Made by a program: the position numbers and the translations under genes
The notes under the pieces: model-generated
Databases searched by the model: none
Told to the model about the DNA's origin: nothing
Seen by the model: the letters and a program-made list of their open reading frames with translations, nothing else
DNA from: Shinella kummerowiae
GTDB taxonomy: Bacteria > Pseudomonadota > Alphaproteobacteria > Rhizobiales > Rhizobiaceae
Length of the DNA: 64,000 bases
Direction of reading: 5' to 3'
NCBI RefSeq assembly: GCF_009827055.1
Contig: NZ_WUMK01000013.1
Location: 48,124-112,123, forward strand
In this document: piece after piece, positions 1 to 6,912 of the stretch
Layout: the number at the start of each line of letters is the position of its first letter
How positions within the stretch are numbered: position 1 is the first letter of the stretch

Positions 1-398
1 GACGCCAGCCCAACCGAGCCATCCACCATGACGTGGCTGCGCATGTGGAGAGAACCGTTGGCAATACAGAGTTCGAGCTGCTTGCGGGCGCGCTCCTCCA
101 TGGGCGCGGCGGTAGCCATGTTCTCGGCCTGGAAGGCAACGCGCTCGTGGACGTCAAAACCGTTGGTGCAGGGTTTGTGCGGGATCCATGTGTCGCCGTA
201 GAAGCTGGTATCGAGATGGATATGCCCCTCGACGAAGCCCGGGACAAGCAACGCGCCGGCGATGTCCACCTGTCTTGCCGCGCCCGCCGTCGCACCGGCG
301 TTCTCGATCGAAACGACGCGGCCCGCGGCAACGCCGATATCCTTCAGCGAGCCATCCGCCAGTTTCGCATTGGTGAAAAGCGTGTCGATCCTGGCCAT
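1..398 (-). CDS. Cytosine-deaminase-like amidohydrolase, N-terminal part (runs off the left edge)
   Basis: Reading from the ATG at 398 gives MARIDTLFTNAKLADGSLKD and continues open to base 1, about 132 codons, so the C-terminal two thirds lie outside the window. An N-terminal beta-sandwich segment is followed by the metal motif PGFVEGHIHLD (H59, H61) and then TSFYGDTW, the pattern of the cytosine deaminase / N-isopropylammelide aminohydrolase branch of the amidohydrolase superfamily. Such enzymes hydrolytically deaminate or cleave cyclic amidines and amides in the cytoplasm; no signal peptide is visible. It lies downstream of two L,D-transpeptidases but a hairpin separates them, so it probably has its own transcription unit. 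The substrate cannot be told from this fragment. A second member of the same branch is encoded at 21766-23157. Confidence 0.8.
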   Translation of the reverse strand, partial: MARIDTLFTNAKLADGSLKDIGVAAGRVVSIENAGATAGAARQVDIAGALLVPGFVEGHIHLDTSFYGDTWIPHKPCTNGFDVHERVAFQAENMATAAPMEERARKQLELCIANGSLHMRSHVMVDGSVGLA

Positions 399-425
399 GA
401 TGTCGCATCTCCATTTGCGCACAGC

Positions 426-453
426 TTGACCCGCCGCGCAAAGGGCGGGTCAA
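426..453 (-). terminator. Hairpin between the L,D-transpeptidase pair and the amidohydrolase
   Basis: TTGACCCGCC (426-435) pairs perfectly with GGCGGGTCAA (444-453) around an 8-nt loop. It lies just downstream of the stop at 490 and upstream of the start at 398. There is no clear U-run after the stem, so it may be a weak or factor-assisted terminator, or an upstream element of the amidohydrolase. Confidence 0.45.
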
Positions 454-489
454 TGATTGTACGCAATAACGCGCGAAAATCGTATGCAG

Positions 490-1206
490 TCAATAGGCGG
501 CGGCAACCGCCGCATTGCCCAGCACTACGATGGGCGTGCCGTTCTGCACGCGGTTGAACAGATCGACCACGTCCTGGTTGATCATGCGCACGCAACCGGA
601 GGAGACCGACTTGCCGATCGTCCACCATTCCGGCGAACCGTGAATGCGGTAAAGCGTGTCCTCGTTGTTCTGGAAGATATACATCGCGCGAGCGCCGAGC
701 GGGTTCTTCAGGCCCGGTTCCATGCCGCCATTGGCGATGCTGTAGGGCTGCAGCTCCGGCTGGCGGGCGACCATTTCGTCCGGCGGCGTCCAGCGCGGCC
801 ATTGCCGCTTGTACTGGATGACGCCGCGGCCGGCCCATTCGAAGCCCGCGCGGCCGAGACCGACGCCGTAACGCATCGCCTGGCCATCCTCATAGGTCAG
901 GTAGAGGAAGTGGTTCGCCGTATCGACGACGATCACGCCCGGCCGCTCGCCGGTCGGGTTCTGCACCATCTGGCGATAGAAGCGCCGGTCGACCTTCTGG
1001 TAGGGGATCGCCGGCAGCGGAAACTGCTCGTCCGGCTTCGGCCCGTACATGGTGGCATAGATGCTGGTATCGACCGGCTCCGGCGCGACGACGACCCTCT
1101 CACGGACCGGCGTGGTACAGCCGGCCAGAACCGTGGTTGCCAATCCCGCGCTGCCGAGCAGGAAGGATCGGCGGCTTACGCTTTCACCCGTCAATACAGA
1201 CCTCAC
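490..1206 (-). CDS. L,D-transpeptidase (YkuD domain), Tat/lipoprotein signal
   Basis: 238 residues from a GTG start. The N-terminus has a twin-arginine motif SRRSF (R12, R13), a hydrophobic stretch and a lipobox LAGC (C30), so a Tat-exported lipoprotein or Tat precursor is likely. The YkuD catalytic signature is intact: H189 in HGSPEWWT and C205 in SSGCVRM, with R207. Family members cross-link or modify peptidoglycan stem peptides (3-3 cross-links) or attach proteins to it; 3-3 links and L,D-transpeptidases are abundant in Rhizobiales. The stop of the upstream L,D-transpeptidase gene ends only 3 bp before this start, so the two are co-transcribed and probably translationally coupled. Which substrate it uses (murein cross-linking or protein anchoring) is not visible. 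Confidence 0.9.
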   Translation of the reverse strand: MRSVLTGESVSRRSFLLGSAGLATTVLAGCTTPVRERVVVAPEPVDTSIYATMYGPKPDEQFPLPAIPYQKVDRRFYRQMVQNPTGERPGVIVVDTANHFLYLTYEDGQAMRYGVGLGRAGFEWAGRGVIQYKRQWPRWTPPDEMVARQPELQPYSIANGGMEPGLKNPLGARAMYIFQNNEDTLYRIHGSPEWWTIGKSVSSGCVRMINQDVVDLFNRVQNGTPIVVLGNAAVAAAY

Positions 1207-1209
1207 ATG

Positions 1210-2253
1210 TCAATGATCATAGGGATCGGCCAGCGCGGCTTCGGGCCGGCTGACCGGATATTTGGTGCGCGAGATCCGGGCGGCAAGGCCCTTGGCACCC
1301 TGCTGTTTCAGCAGCGTGCGGAAACTCGGATGCATGCCGCCGTCCGCATAGGCAAAGCTCGATACGGTCGTGGTGGTCGCGATGGCAGCATCCAGTTTCT
1401 TCTGTTCCTCGCCGATCTTCGCCATCAGGTCACCTTCGGATCCGCCGACGACGGCCGGGCATTGCGCCAGCGGATCGTCCGGCTCGCCGTCGACAAACTC
1501 CTTGTTGAAGACGTAGCGGCTGCCGCAGACGGAGACCTTCGGCTGGCGCTTCGTGAAGGCGAAGGCGTCATAACCTTCCTTCAGCGTGCGCCAGAACGGC
1601 ATGTTCGGGTCGCCCTTGTGCTTGGCCATGTTCTCCGTCGTCATTCGGAAGGGATAGGCCTGCACCTGGAAACGCTGCTGACCGCCATCCAGAGCCTTCT
1701 GCACGATGGCATAGATTTCGCCCACACCCTGGTCGGTCATGGCATAGCAGCCGGAGGACGAGCAGGCGCCATGCACCATCAGCGCCTCACCCGTATAGCC
1801 GAGCGCGGATTCCAGGCGGTTCGGATAACCGAGGTTGAACGAGACGTAATATTGCGAGTTCGGGTTCAGCATGCCGGCGGAGACGTGGTAAAACCCTTCC
1901 GGCGCCTGACGGTCGCCACTCTTGGTCTTCGGCCCGAGTTTGCCGGACCAGCGGCACATCGGGTAGGTCTTGAACAACGCATATTGGCCGCTGGCATTGA
2001 CCTTCCAGACTTCCAGCTCGCTTTCCTGCTTGAAGATGCGCACCAGCACCGGGCTGGTCGGGCTCATCTTCTTTTTCGCCATCTCCCCCTTCACCTTGCT
2101 GGAAAGCTGCGGCGCCTCGGCGAGCGAGGCGACATCCATGGCCATGCAGCCGGCAAGCAGACCACCGGCGACGGCTGCTGCGGCAAGCCGCGCGACGAGC
2201 GCGAGGCGGGGACGGGCGTTTTGAAGAAAAGGACGGTGGCGAAGCGCAAACAT
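1210..2253 (-). CDS. YafK/ErfK-type L,D-transpeptidase lipoprotein
   Basis: 347 residues from the ATG at 2253; a longer open frame reaches 2421, but only this start puts the hydrophobic n-region (LALVARLAAAAVAGG) and lipobox LLAGC (C36) at the N-terminus. The catalytic region is LMVHGACSSSGCYAMT, matching the H...S-x-G-C pattern of YafK/DpaA-like enzymes; a tail of about 150 residues follows. YafK (DpaA) of E. coli removes Braun lipoprotein from peptidoglycan, while other members form cross-links, so the reaction is left open. It is the first gene of a two-gene operon with the YkuD protein downstream. The 267 bp upstream (2254-2520) hold no other gene and should contain the promoter, though I see no clear -35/-10 pair. 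Confidence 0.85.
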   Translation of the reverse strand: MFALRHRPFLQNARPRLALVARLAAAAVAGGLLAGCMAMDVASLAEAPQLSSKVKGEMAKKKMSPTSPVLVRIFKQESELEVWKVNASGQYALFKTYPMCRWSGKLGPKTKSGDRQAPEGFYHVSAGMLNPNSQYYVSFNLGYPNRLESALGYTGEALMVHGACSSSGCYAMTDQGVGEIYAIVQKALDGGQQRFQVQAYPFRMTTENMAKHKGDPNMPFWRTLKEGYDAFAFTKRQPKVSVCGSRYVFNKEFVDGEPDDPLAQCPAVVGGSEGDLMAKIGEEQKKLDAAIATTTTVSSFAYADGGMHPSFRTLLKQQGAKGLAARISRTKYPVSRPEAALADPYDH

Positions 2254-2520
2254 GGGTCGTTTTCGGTTGTTAGGGGTCCGTGGCGCGCCGCATGGCAAAC
2301 GGCGCATCTCGGGCTTAGAGTCCAAGCGATTGCTTAGAACTTCGTTAATCTTATGGCTGCCATCGGCCTCATGCCGTCTTTGGCAGCCGAATCCGAGGCT
2401 CCAGCCAATGCAGGCGAGCATAAAACCTCAAGCCGCTTGAGCATCAAGCCCCTCATTTCCGGTTTCCTGCGCCAAACGATCACGAACGGACACGCAGCGA
2501 ACAACAAATCGTTAGCAGCG

Positions 2521-3039
2521 CTACTCGAAATCCCCGATGCCGTGATGATGCGACGTGCGCACGCCGCCCGGCGGGTGCAACTTCACCGGAACCGTCAGAA
2601 TGTTTCCATCGTCGAACGTGGCGGACATCATCCGCTCGCCGGCGACGTCCAGCGTTTCGTCCATTTCCAGGAAAAACGAATCCGTCGCCATGTACAGTTC
2701 CGCCTGTCGCGGGATGACGAGGAAGGCATCCGCGACCGTGAGGGTTTCATACATCCCGGCATCCCGGCGCTTGACGATCGGCGCGCTGAACCCATCTGCG
2801 GAAATGGCCATGATGCGTTTGCCGGCGGTGCCGGCATTGTAGATGGTCAGGTAGGCGCGCGCAGGCGCATTCTGCGTGCCCGGGACGATATCGGCATGTT
2901 CGACGACAAGCCCGGACAGCACCGCCTCATGCGGCACGATCCCGCCGGCAGCCCCCATCGGCGCGGCAACCACCGGGGTGGCGGCGATGAACAGGAGCAG
3001 CGACAGAAAGCAGGCTTGATTTGACACGATTGTCCTCAC
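2521..3039 (-). CDS. PCu(A)C-like periplasmic copper chaperone (divergent metal site)
   Basis: 172 residues from a GTG at 3039, chosen because it starts a clean signal peptide (NQACFLSLLLFIAATPVVAAP). The mature part follows the PCu(A)C/DUF461 fold pattern: ARAYLTIYNAGTAGKRIMAI near the front, then MYETLTVADAFLVIPRQAEL and a terminal strand FDDGNILTVPVKL. The classical H-x10-M-x21-H-x-M copper site is poorly kept: methionines occur in SFFLEMDETLD and ERMM, and histidines sit only in a C-terminal THHHG-type tail. Known PCu(A)C proteins deliver Cu(I) to cytochrome oxidase together with SCO, and an SCO gene is encoded 0.5 kb away. Divergent from the MerR gene, so the 94-bp gap serves both. Family assignment is moderately sure; copper binding is inference. 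Confidence 0.6.
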   Translation of the reverse strand: MRTIVSNQACFLSLLLFIAATPVVAAPMGAAGGIVPHEAVLSGLVVEHADIVPGTQNAPARAYLTIYNAGTAGKRIMAISADGFSAPIVKRRDAGMYETLTVADAFLVIPRQAELYMATDSFFLEMDETLDVAGERMMSATFDDGNILTVPVKLHPPGGVRTSHHHGIGDFE

Positions 3040-3078
3040 ATTTGTGTGCGGGCACTGTAGAGCCCTTGCGCAGGACGA

Positions 3079-3100
3079 CACTTCAGGATTTCGTGAAGGT
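3079..3100. promoter_or_regulatory. Candidate MerR operator between the divergent PCu(A)C-like and merR genes
   Basis: CACTTCA (3079-3085 region) and TGAAGGT (3094-3100) form an imperfect 7-bp inverted repeat with an 8-nt spacer, in the only intergenic space upstream of the MerR gene. The length suits a MerR dimer, but the -35/-10 elements are not clear. Confidence 0.35.
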
Positions 3101-3133
3101 CGAAAATGTCGCGGTCGCGACGAGGAGCAAAAG

Positions 3134-3550
3134 ATGCTGACGATCGGAGATCTTTCCAAAACCACGGGCGTCAAGGTTCCGACCATCCGCTACTACGAGC
3201 AGATGGGCTTGCTCTCTCATGCCGAACGCTCCGAGGGCAACCAGCGGCGCTACTCGAACGAGGAGCGCGAACGCCTCGCCTTCATCCGGCACGCCCGCGA
3301 TCTCGGGCTGACCATCGATGCCATCCGTGAATTGATCGTCCTCAGCCAGCACCCGGAGCGCCCCTGCCACGATGCCGACCGTATCGCCGCCGAGCAGCTT
3401 GCGACCGTGCGGCGCAAGATCGAGCGTTTGCAGAAGCTGGAGGCGGAGCTGGTGCGCATCACCAGCCATTGCCACACCGACCAGGTCCGCGACTGCTATG
3501 TCATCCGCGCGCTTGCCAACCACGACCTCTGCCACGACGAGCACGATTAG
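3134..3550 (+). CDS. MerR-family regulator of the divalent-metal (Zn/Cd/Pb) type
   Basis: 138 residues from the ATG at 3134, preceded by a GAGGAG-type ribosome site; the start fits the family N-terminus (MLTIGDLSKTTGVKVPTIRYYE). The winged helix occupies residues 1-70, then a dimerisation helix around 85-107. Metal-ligand candidates are C78 (PERPCHD), C113 (HCH) and C121 (VRDCY), followed by a Cys/His-rich tail HDLCHDEHD. A cysteine at position 77-79 is the feature that separates +2 ion sensors (ZntR, CadR, PbrR) from CueR-type Cu(I) sensors, so Zn, Cd or Pb sensing is inferred. Its 3' end overlaps the convergent SCO gene by 4 bp. A dyad fitting this regulator lies in the P-type ATPase promoter at 6421-6439. 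Confidence 0.88.
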   Translation: MLTIGDLSKTTGVKVPTIRYYEQMGLLSHAERSEGNQRRYSNEERERLAFIRHARDLGLTIDAIRELIVLSQHPERPCHDADRIAAEQLATVRRKIERLQKLEAELVRITSHCHTDQVRDCYVIRALANHDLCHDEHD

Positions 3551-4116
3551 GACGCGGCAAGCAGCTTCAGCTTCTGGAGCTGCGTTTCCCGCGGCTCGTG
3601 CATATCCAGCATGCCCTGGAGCCGGCCATCCGCGCGGATGAGGAAGAGGCCAGCGGTGTGGTCCATCGTGTAGCTGTCCGAGGCCGTTGGCACCTTCTTG
3701 TAGGTGGCCGAAAAGGCATCCGCCGCCGCCTTCGTCTCGGCCGCATCGCCGCGGAGCGCGATGATGCGCGGGTCGAAGGACGTCATATAGAGTTTCAAAA
3801 GCCCAGCCGTGTCGCGCTCGGGATCGATGGAGATGAAAAGCGGCGTGATGCGGTCCGCCGCCGGGCCGATGTCCTTCAACAACGCCGTCAGCTCGAAAAG
3901 TGCCGTCGGGCAGACATCCGGGCAATGTGTGAAGCCGAAGAAGACGAGATAGGGTTTTCCGGCAAGATCGGCCGAACCGAAGGCCTTGCCATCGACCGTC
4001 TGCAAGGCGAAGACCCGCCGTTTCGGCCTCTCCCTTGTTGGGACCTGTGCCGCGACCGTCGCCCCGACGATCGCGGCCAGCACACCTGCAAGACCGATAA
4101 ATGTCCTGCGCTTCAT
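3547..4116 (-). CDS. SCO1/SenC-family thioredoxin-fold copper protein
   Basis: 189 residues from the ATG at 4116; the start overlaps the ATPase stop as ATGA. The N-terminal segment MKRRTFIGLAGVLAAIVGATVAA is an uncleaved anchor or signal. The thioredoxin fold carries the SCO copper ligands C65 and C69 in CPDVCP and H153 in TMDHTAG. SCO proteins bind copper in the periplasm and help build the CuA or CuB centre of haem-copper oxidases, or act as thiol reductants. Translational coupling to a P1B ATPase is unusual for a plain oxidase assembly factor and suggests a role in metal stress, but no oxidase gene is in the window. Confidence 0.92.
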   Translation of the reverse strand: MKRRTFIGLAGVLAAIVGATVAAQVPTRERPKRRVFALQTVDGKAFGSADLAGKPYLVFFGFTHCPDVCPTALFELTALLKDIGPAADRITPLFISIDPERDTAGLLKLYMTSFDPRIIALRGDAAETKAAADAFSATYKKVPTASDSYTMDHTAGLFLIRADGRLQGMLDMHEPRETQLQKLKLLAAS

Positions 4117-6386
4117 TTGATCGGCCGCAGCAGGCGCAGCGCGTTCAGCGTGACGAGCACGGTGGCGCCGGTATCGGCGAGGATCGCCGGCCACAGGCCG
4201 GTTATGCCGATGATGGTCGTTACCAGGAACACGCCCTTGAGGCCGAGCGAGAGGACGATGTTCTGAACGATGTTGCGCATGGTGCGCTTCGACAGGTCCG
4301 TCATCAGAGCGACGTCGCCGACGCGGCCGTGCAGGATGGCGGCGTCCGCCGTTTCCAGCGCCACATCCGTGCCGCCGCCCATGGCGATGCCGATATTGGC
4401 GGCCGCGAGTGCCGGCGCGTCGTTGATGCCGTCGCCGATCTTGCCGACGACAAACCCTTCGCGCTGCAGTTCGCCGACGATGCGCTGCTTGTCCTCCGGC
4501 ATCAGTTCGGCGCGCACCTCGATGCCGAGTTCGGCGCCGACGGCCTTTGCCGTACGGGCATTGTCACCCGTCAACATGATCGTCTTGATGCCCGCATCCT
4601 TCAGGGCCTTGAGACCGGCCGCCGCGTCGGGGCGCGGCTCGTCGCGCATCGCAACGGCACCCACGAGCATGCCGTCGACGACCAGCATGGAAACGGTCTT
4701 GCCGTCATCGTTGAGCGCGGCCGTGGCGGCCTTGACCTCGTCGGAGAGCGTAACCTGTTCGGCAACCGCCTTCGGCGAACCGAGGAAGACCTGCCTGCCC
4801 TCGACGGTGGCTGTGACGCCCTTGCCACCGAGTGCCCGCGAGCCGCTCGCCACCGGCGGCACGATGCCGTCTTCGGCGGCCTTGCCGAGGATGGAGAGCG
4901 CCAGCGGGTGGCTGGAACCGGCTTCGAGGGCGGCGGCGAGGCGCAGCACCTCGTCGGCCGGCTGCGCGAAAGCGACGATGTCGGTGACCTTCGGCTTACC
5001 TTCCGTCAGCGTGCCGGTCTTGTCGAAGGCGATGGCGGTGAGCTTGCCGAGGCCTTCCAGCACCGCGCCGCCCTTCATCAGCAGGCCGCGGCGGGCACCG
5101 GCGGAGAGCGACGCGGCGATGGCCGCAGGTGTGGAGATAACCAGCGCGCAGGGGCAGCCGATCAGGAGAACGGCGAGGCCCTTGTAGACCCATTCACTCC
5201 AGATGCCGCCGAGAAACAGCGGCGGGATGATCGCGACGAGGGCGGCAACGACCACCACGCCGGGCGTGTAGTATTTGGAGAAGCGGTCGATGAACCGCTC
5301 GGTCGGCGCCTTCGATTCCTGAGCTTCCTCGACCAGCTTGATGACGCGGGCAATGGTGTTGTCCGCCGCCGCCGCGGTGACACGCACGCGCAACGCCGCA
5401 TCGCCGTTCACCGTGCCGGCGAAGACGCTGTCGCCGACTTCCTTGTTGACCGGCGTGCTTTCGCCCGTAACCGGGGCTTCGTCGATGGCGCTCTCGCCGT
5501 CGATGATCACGCCATCGGCGGAAATGCGGTCGCCGGGGCGCACGAGGATGACAGCACCGACGGCGAGCGATTCAGCCGGCACTTCCTTGGTGCGGCCGTT
5601 TTCTTCGAGAAGCGCGGTCTTCGGCACGAGGGCGGAGAGCGAGCGGATGCTGTCGCGCGCCTTGCCGGCGGCGACCCCTTCCAGCAGTTCGCCGACGAGG
5701 AAGAGGAAGACGACGGCGGCCGCCTCTTCCGTCGCATTGATGATCACCGCGCCGACGGCGGCGATCGTCATCAGCATCTCGATGGAAAAGGGCGTGCCGG
5801 CGAGTGCGGCCATGATGGCGCGTCGCGCGATCGGCAGCAGGCCGACGAACATGGCGATGACGAAGGCGTAGGTTTCGATGGCCGGGAAGAGATGGCCGAT
5901 GCCGTAGGCGATCACCAGTGACGCGCCGGCGAGAATCGTCAACCGGCCCTTCTTGCCCTTCCACCACGGACCTTCGGACGGGCCGTGATCGTGGCCGTGC
6001 AGTCCCTCGACGACCGCAGCCTTCGGCTTGTGGTCGTGGCCAGCATGATCGTGGTCATCGTGATCATGGTCGGCGTGATCATGGGAATGGTCGTGCCCAT
6101 GGCCATGATCGTGGCTGCAACCGGGGCCATGTTCGTGCTTCGCGGCCGGCTTTTCCGCGACCGCTGCCGCCGGTGTCACCGCATAACCGAGGCCCGAGAC
6201 TTTCTTGCGGATCGCCTCCAGGTCGCTCGTCACGTCGTGCTGCACGCGCATGGTGCCGGCCGTCACGGAGACCGACACATCGGAAACCCCCGGCATGCGG
6301 CGCACGGCCGTGTCGATCTTGCTGGCGCAGGAGGCGCAATCCATGCCGCCAACCCGAAAACGCGTCTCTTTCACATCGGACATCAT
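4113..6386 (-). CDS. Heavy-metal exporting P1B-type ATPase (Zn2+/Cd2+/Pb2+ subgroup)
   Basis: 757 residues. An N-terminal HMA domain has GMDCASC (residues 14-20), followed by a His/Asp-rich linker at roughly 85-125 that likely buffers metal. The ATPase core shows TGES, the membrane CPC motif in LIGCPCALVIS, the phosphorylation site DKTGTLTEG, the HP motif SSHPLA, MLTGDN and GDGINDAPAL. The last helix has ADTGATVLVTLNALRLLR, where the DTG aspartate marks the P1B-2 (ZntA/CadA) group rather than CopA, so it probably pumps Zn, Cd or Pb out of the cytoplasm. Two adjacent ATGs (6386, 6383) are both near AGAGGA. The gene is followed by SCO with a 4-bp overlap. Transcription is expected from the MerR-type promoter at 6413-6443. 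Confidence 0.93.
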   Translation of the reverse strand: MMSDVKETRFRVGGMDCASCASKIDTAVRRMPGVSDVSVSVTAGTMRVQHDVTSDLEAIRKKVSGLGYAVTPAAAVAEKPAAKHEHGPGCSHDHGHGHDHSHDHADHDHDDHDHAGHDHKPKAAVVEGLHGHDHGPSEGPWWKGKKGRLTILAGASLVIAYGIGHLFPAIETYAFVIAMFVGLLPIARRAIMAALAGTPFSIEMLMTIAAVGAVIINATEEAAAVVFLFLVGELLEGVAAGKARDSIRSLSALVPKTALLEENGRTKEVPAESLAVGAVILVRPGDRISADGVIIDGESAIDEAPVTGESTPVNKEVGDSVFAGTVNGDAALRVRVTAAAADNTIARVIKLVEEAQESKAPTERFIDRFSKYYTPGVVVVAALVAIIPPLFLGGIWSEWVYKGLAVLLIGCPCALVISTPAAIAASLSAGARRGLLMKGGAVLEGLGKLTAIAFDKTGTLTEGKPKVTDIVAFAQPADEVLRLAAALEAGSSHPLALSILGKAAEDGIVPPVASGSRALGGKGVTATVEGRQVFLGSPKAVAEQVTLSDEVKAATAALNDDGKTVSMLVVDGMLVGAVAMRDEPRPDAAAGLKALKDAGIKTIMLTGDNARTAKAVGAELGIEVRAELMPEDKQRIVGELQREGFVVGKIGDGINDAPALAAANIGIAMGGGTDVALETADAAILHGRVGDVALMTDLSKRTMRNIVQNIVLSLGLKGVFLVTTIIGITGLWPAILADTGATVLVTLNALRLLRPIK

Positions 6387-6412
6387 ACAATCCTCTTCAG
6401 TCTGTCGAGGCT

Positions 6413-6443
6413 GTTCTACGACCTCTAGCGACTAGAGGTGCAA
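6413..6443 (-). promoter_or_regulatory. MerR-type promoter and operator of the P1B ATPase operon
   Basis: On the minus strand -35 TTGCAC (6438-6443) and -10 TAGAAC (6413-6418) are separated by 19 bp, the long spacer characteristic of MerR-activated promoters. The spacer is filled by a perfect inverted repeat ACCTCTAG-N3-CTAGAGGT (6421-6439). The dyad resembles known CadR/PbrR/ZntR-type operators in length and position. The likely regulator is the MerR protein encoded at 3134-3550. Confidence 0.85.
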
Positions 6444-6556
6444 GAGGGGATACGAAAAAAATGCGGACAAAGAGGCGCATTGATATTTCCCGCCCCGCCA
6501 TGTTAGAGAGCGCCGACTTTATTTGCAGGTTTCATCTGCTGGTTGGGGAGGACGCC

Positions 6557-6796
6557 ATGTCTTGGCATACCCTCTTCCAATCGGGGATGGGCGCTCTTGA
6601 TGCCCCCCGAACGGAAGAACGCTTTTTGATGGGTGCCCTTGTGGCACAGTCGGGCTATCACGCCGCTTCGCCGTCGGGCTCGCTCACGCCCGTGAAGGCA
6701 CCCCGCCTGCCCGCCCTTTTCCCGCTCAAGCACCGCGACCGTGGCAACAGCGCAAAAGCGCTGTCACATCGCCGTGCCCGTACGGCGATACCGTAA
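6557..6796 (+). CDS. Possible 79-residue leader reading frame upstream of the spermidine operon
   Basis: An ATG at 6557 is preceded by GGGGAGGA (6545-6552), the best ribosome site in this 526-bp gap. It opens a 79-residue frame starting MSWHTLFQSGMGALD and ending at 6796. The product has no recognised domain, is Arg/Pro/Ala-rich at its end, and could be a small protein or only a translated leader. Its last part overlaps two strong RNA hairpins (6747-6764 and 6770-6787), so translation would affect their folding. Uncertain as a protein gene; no homologue comes to mind. Confidence 0.35.
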   Translation: MSWHTLFQSGMGALDAPRTEERFLMGALVAQSGYHAASPSGSLTPVKAPRLPALFPLKHRDRGNSAKALSHRRARTAIP

Positions 6797-6843
6797 CATC
6801 GGTCTCCCCTTTTAGCCGTTTGAAGCAGGAGGTTTGCGCCTCC
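6747..6843 (+). promoter_or_regulatory. Structured 5' leader of the carboxynorspermidine operon (three hairpins)
   Basis: Three hairpins follow one another upstream of the decarboxylase start at 6913: ACAGCGC/GCGCTGT with an AAAA loop (6747-6764), CGCCGT/ACGGCG with a 6-nt loop (6770-6787) and GGAGG/CCTCC (6828-6843). A TCGGGCT-TCACGCC element is repeated imperfectly just before them (about 6650-6692). Leader RNAs upstream of polyamine genes are known in alphaproteobacteria (the speF motif), but I cannot confirm that this is one. Confidence 0.5.
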
Positions 6844-6912
6844 GCTTTGCGCGTTGCTATCGCGCTGCCGGCCCGACCGGCGCCACTCCACACGCCAAGA
6901 AGACAGGTCCCT

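Noticed and set aside
457..2337. 626-codon plus-strand open frame over the L,D-transpeptidases
   Set aside because: Antisense to two genes with intact catalytic motifs; no domain pattern of its own.
4101..5921. 606-codon plus-strand open frame over the P1B ATPase
   Set aside because: Composition (Asp/Gly/Arg/His-rich) is that of an antisense shadow; the ATPase motifs on the other strand are complete.
4113..6386. Calling the P1B ATPase CopA because SCO and PCu(A)C-like genes are adjacent
   Set aside because: The DTG motif in the last helix and the cysteines of the MerR protein favour Zn/Cd/Pb.
6747..6843. Assigning the leader hairpins to the speF riboregulator family
   Set aside because: I cannot align the region to that model by eye; recorded only as a structured leader.
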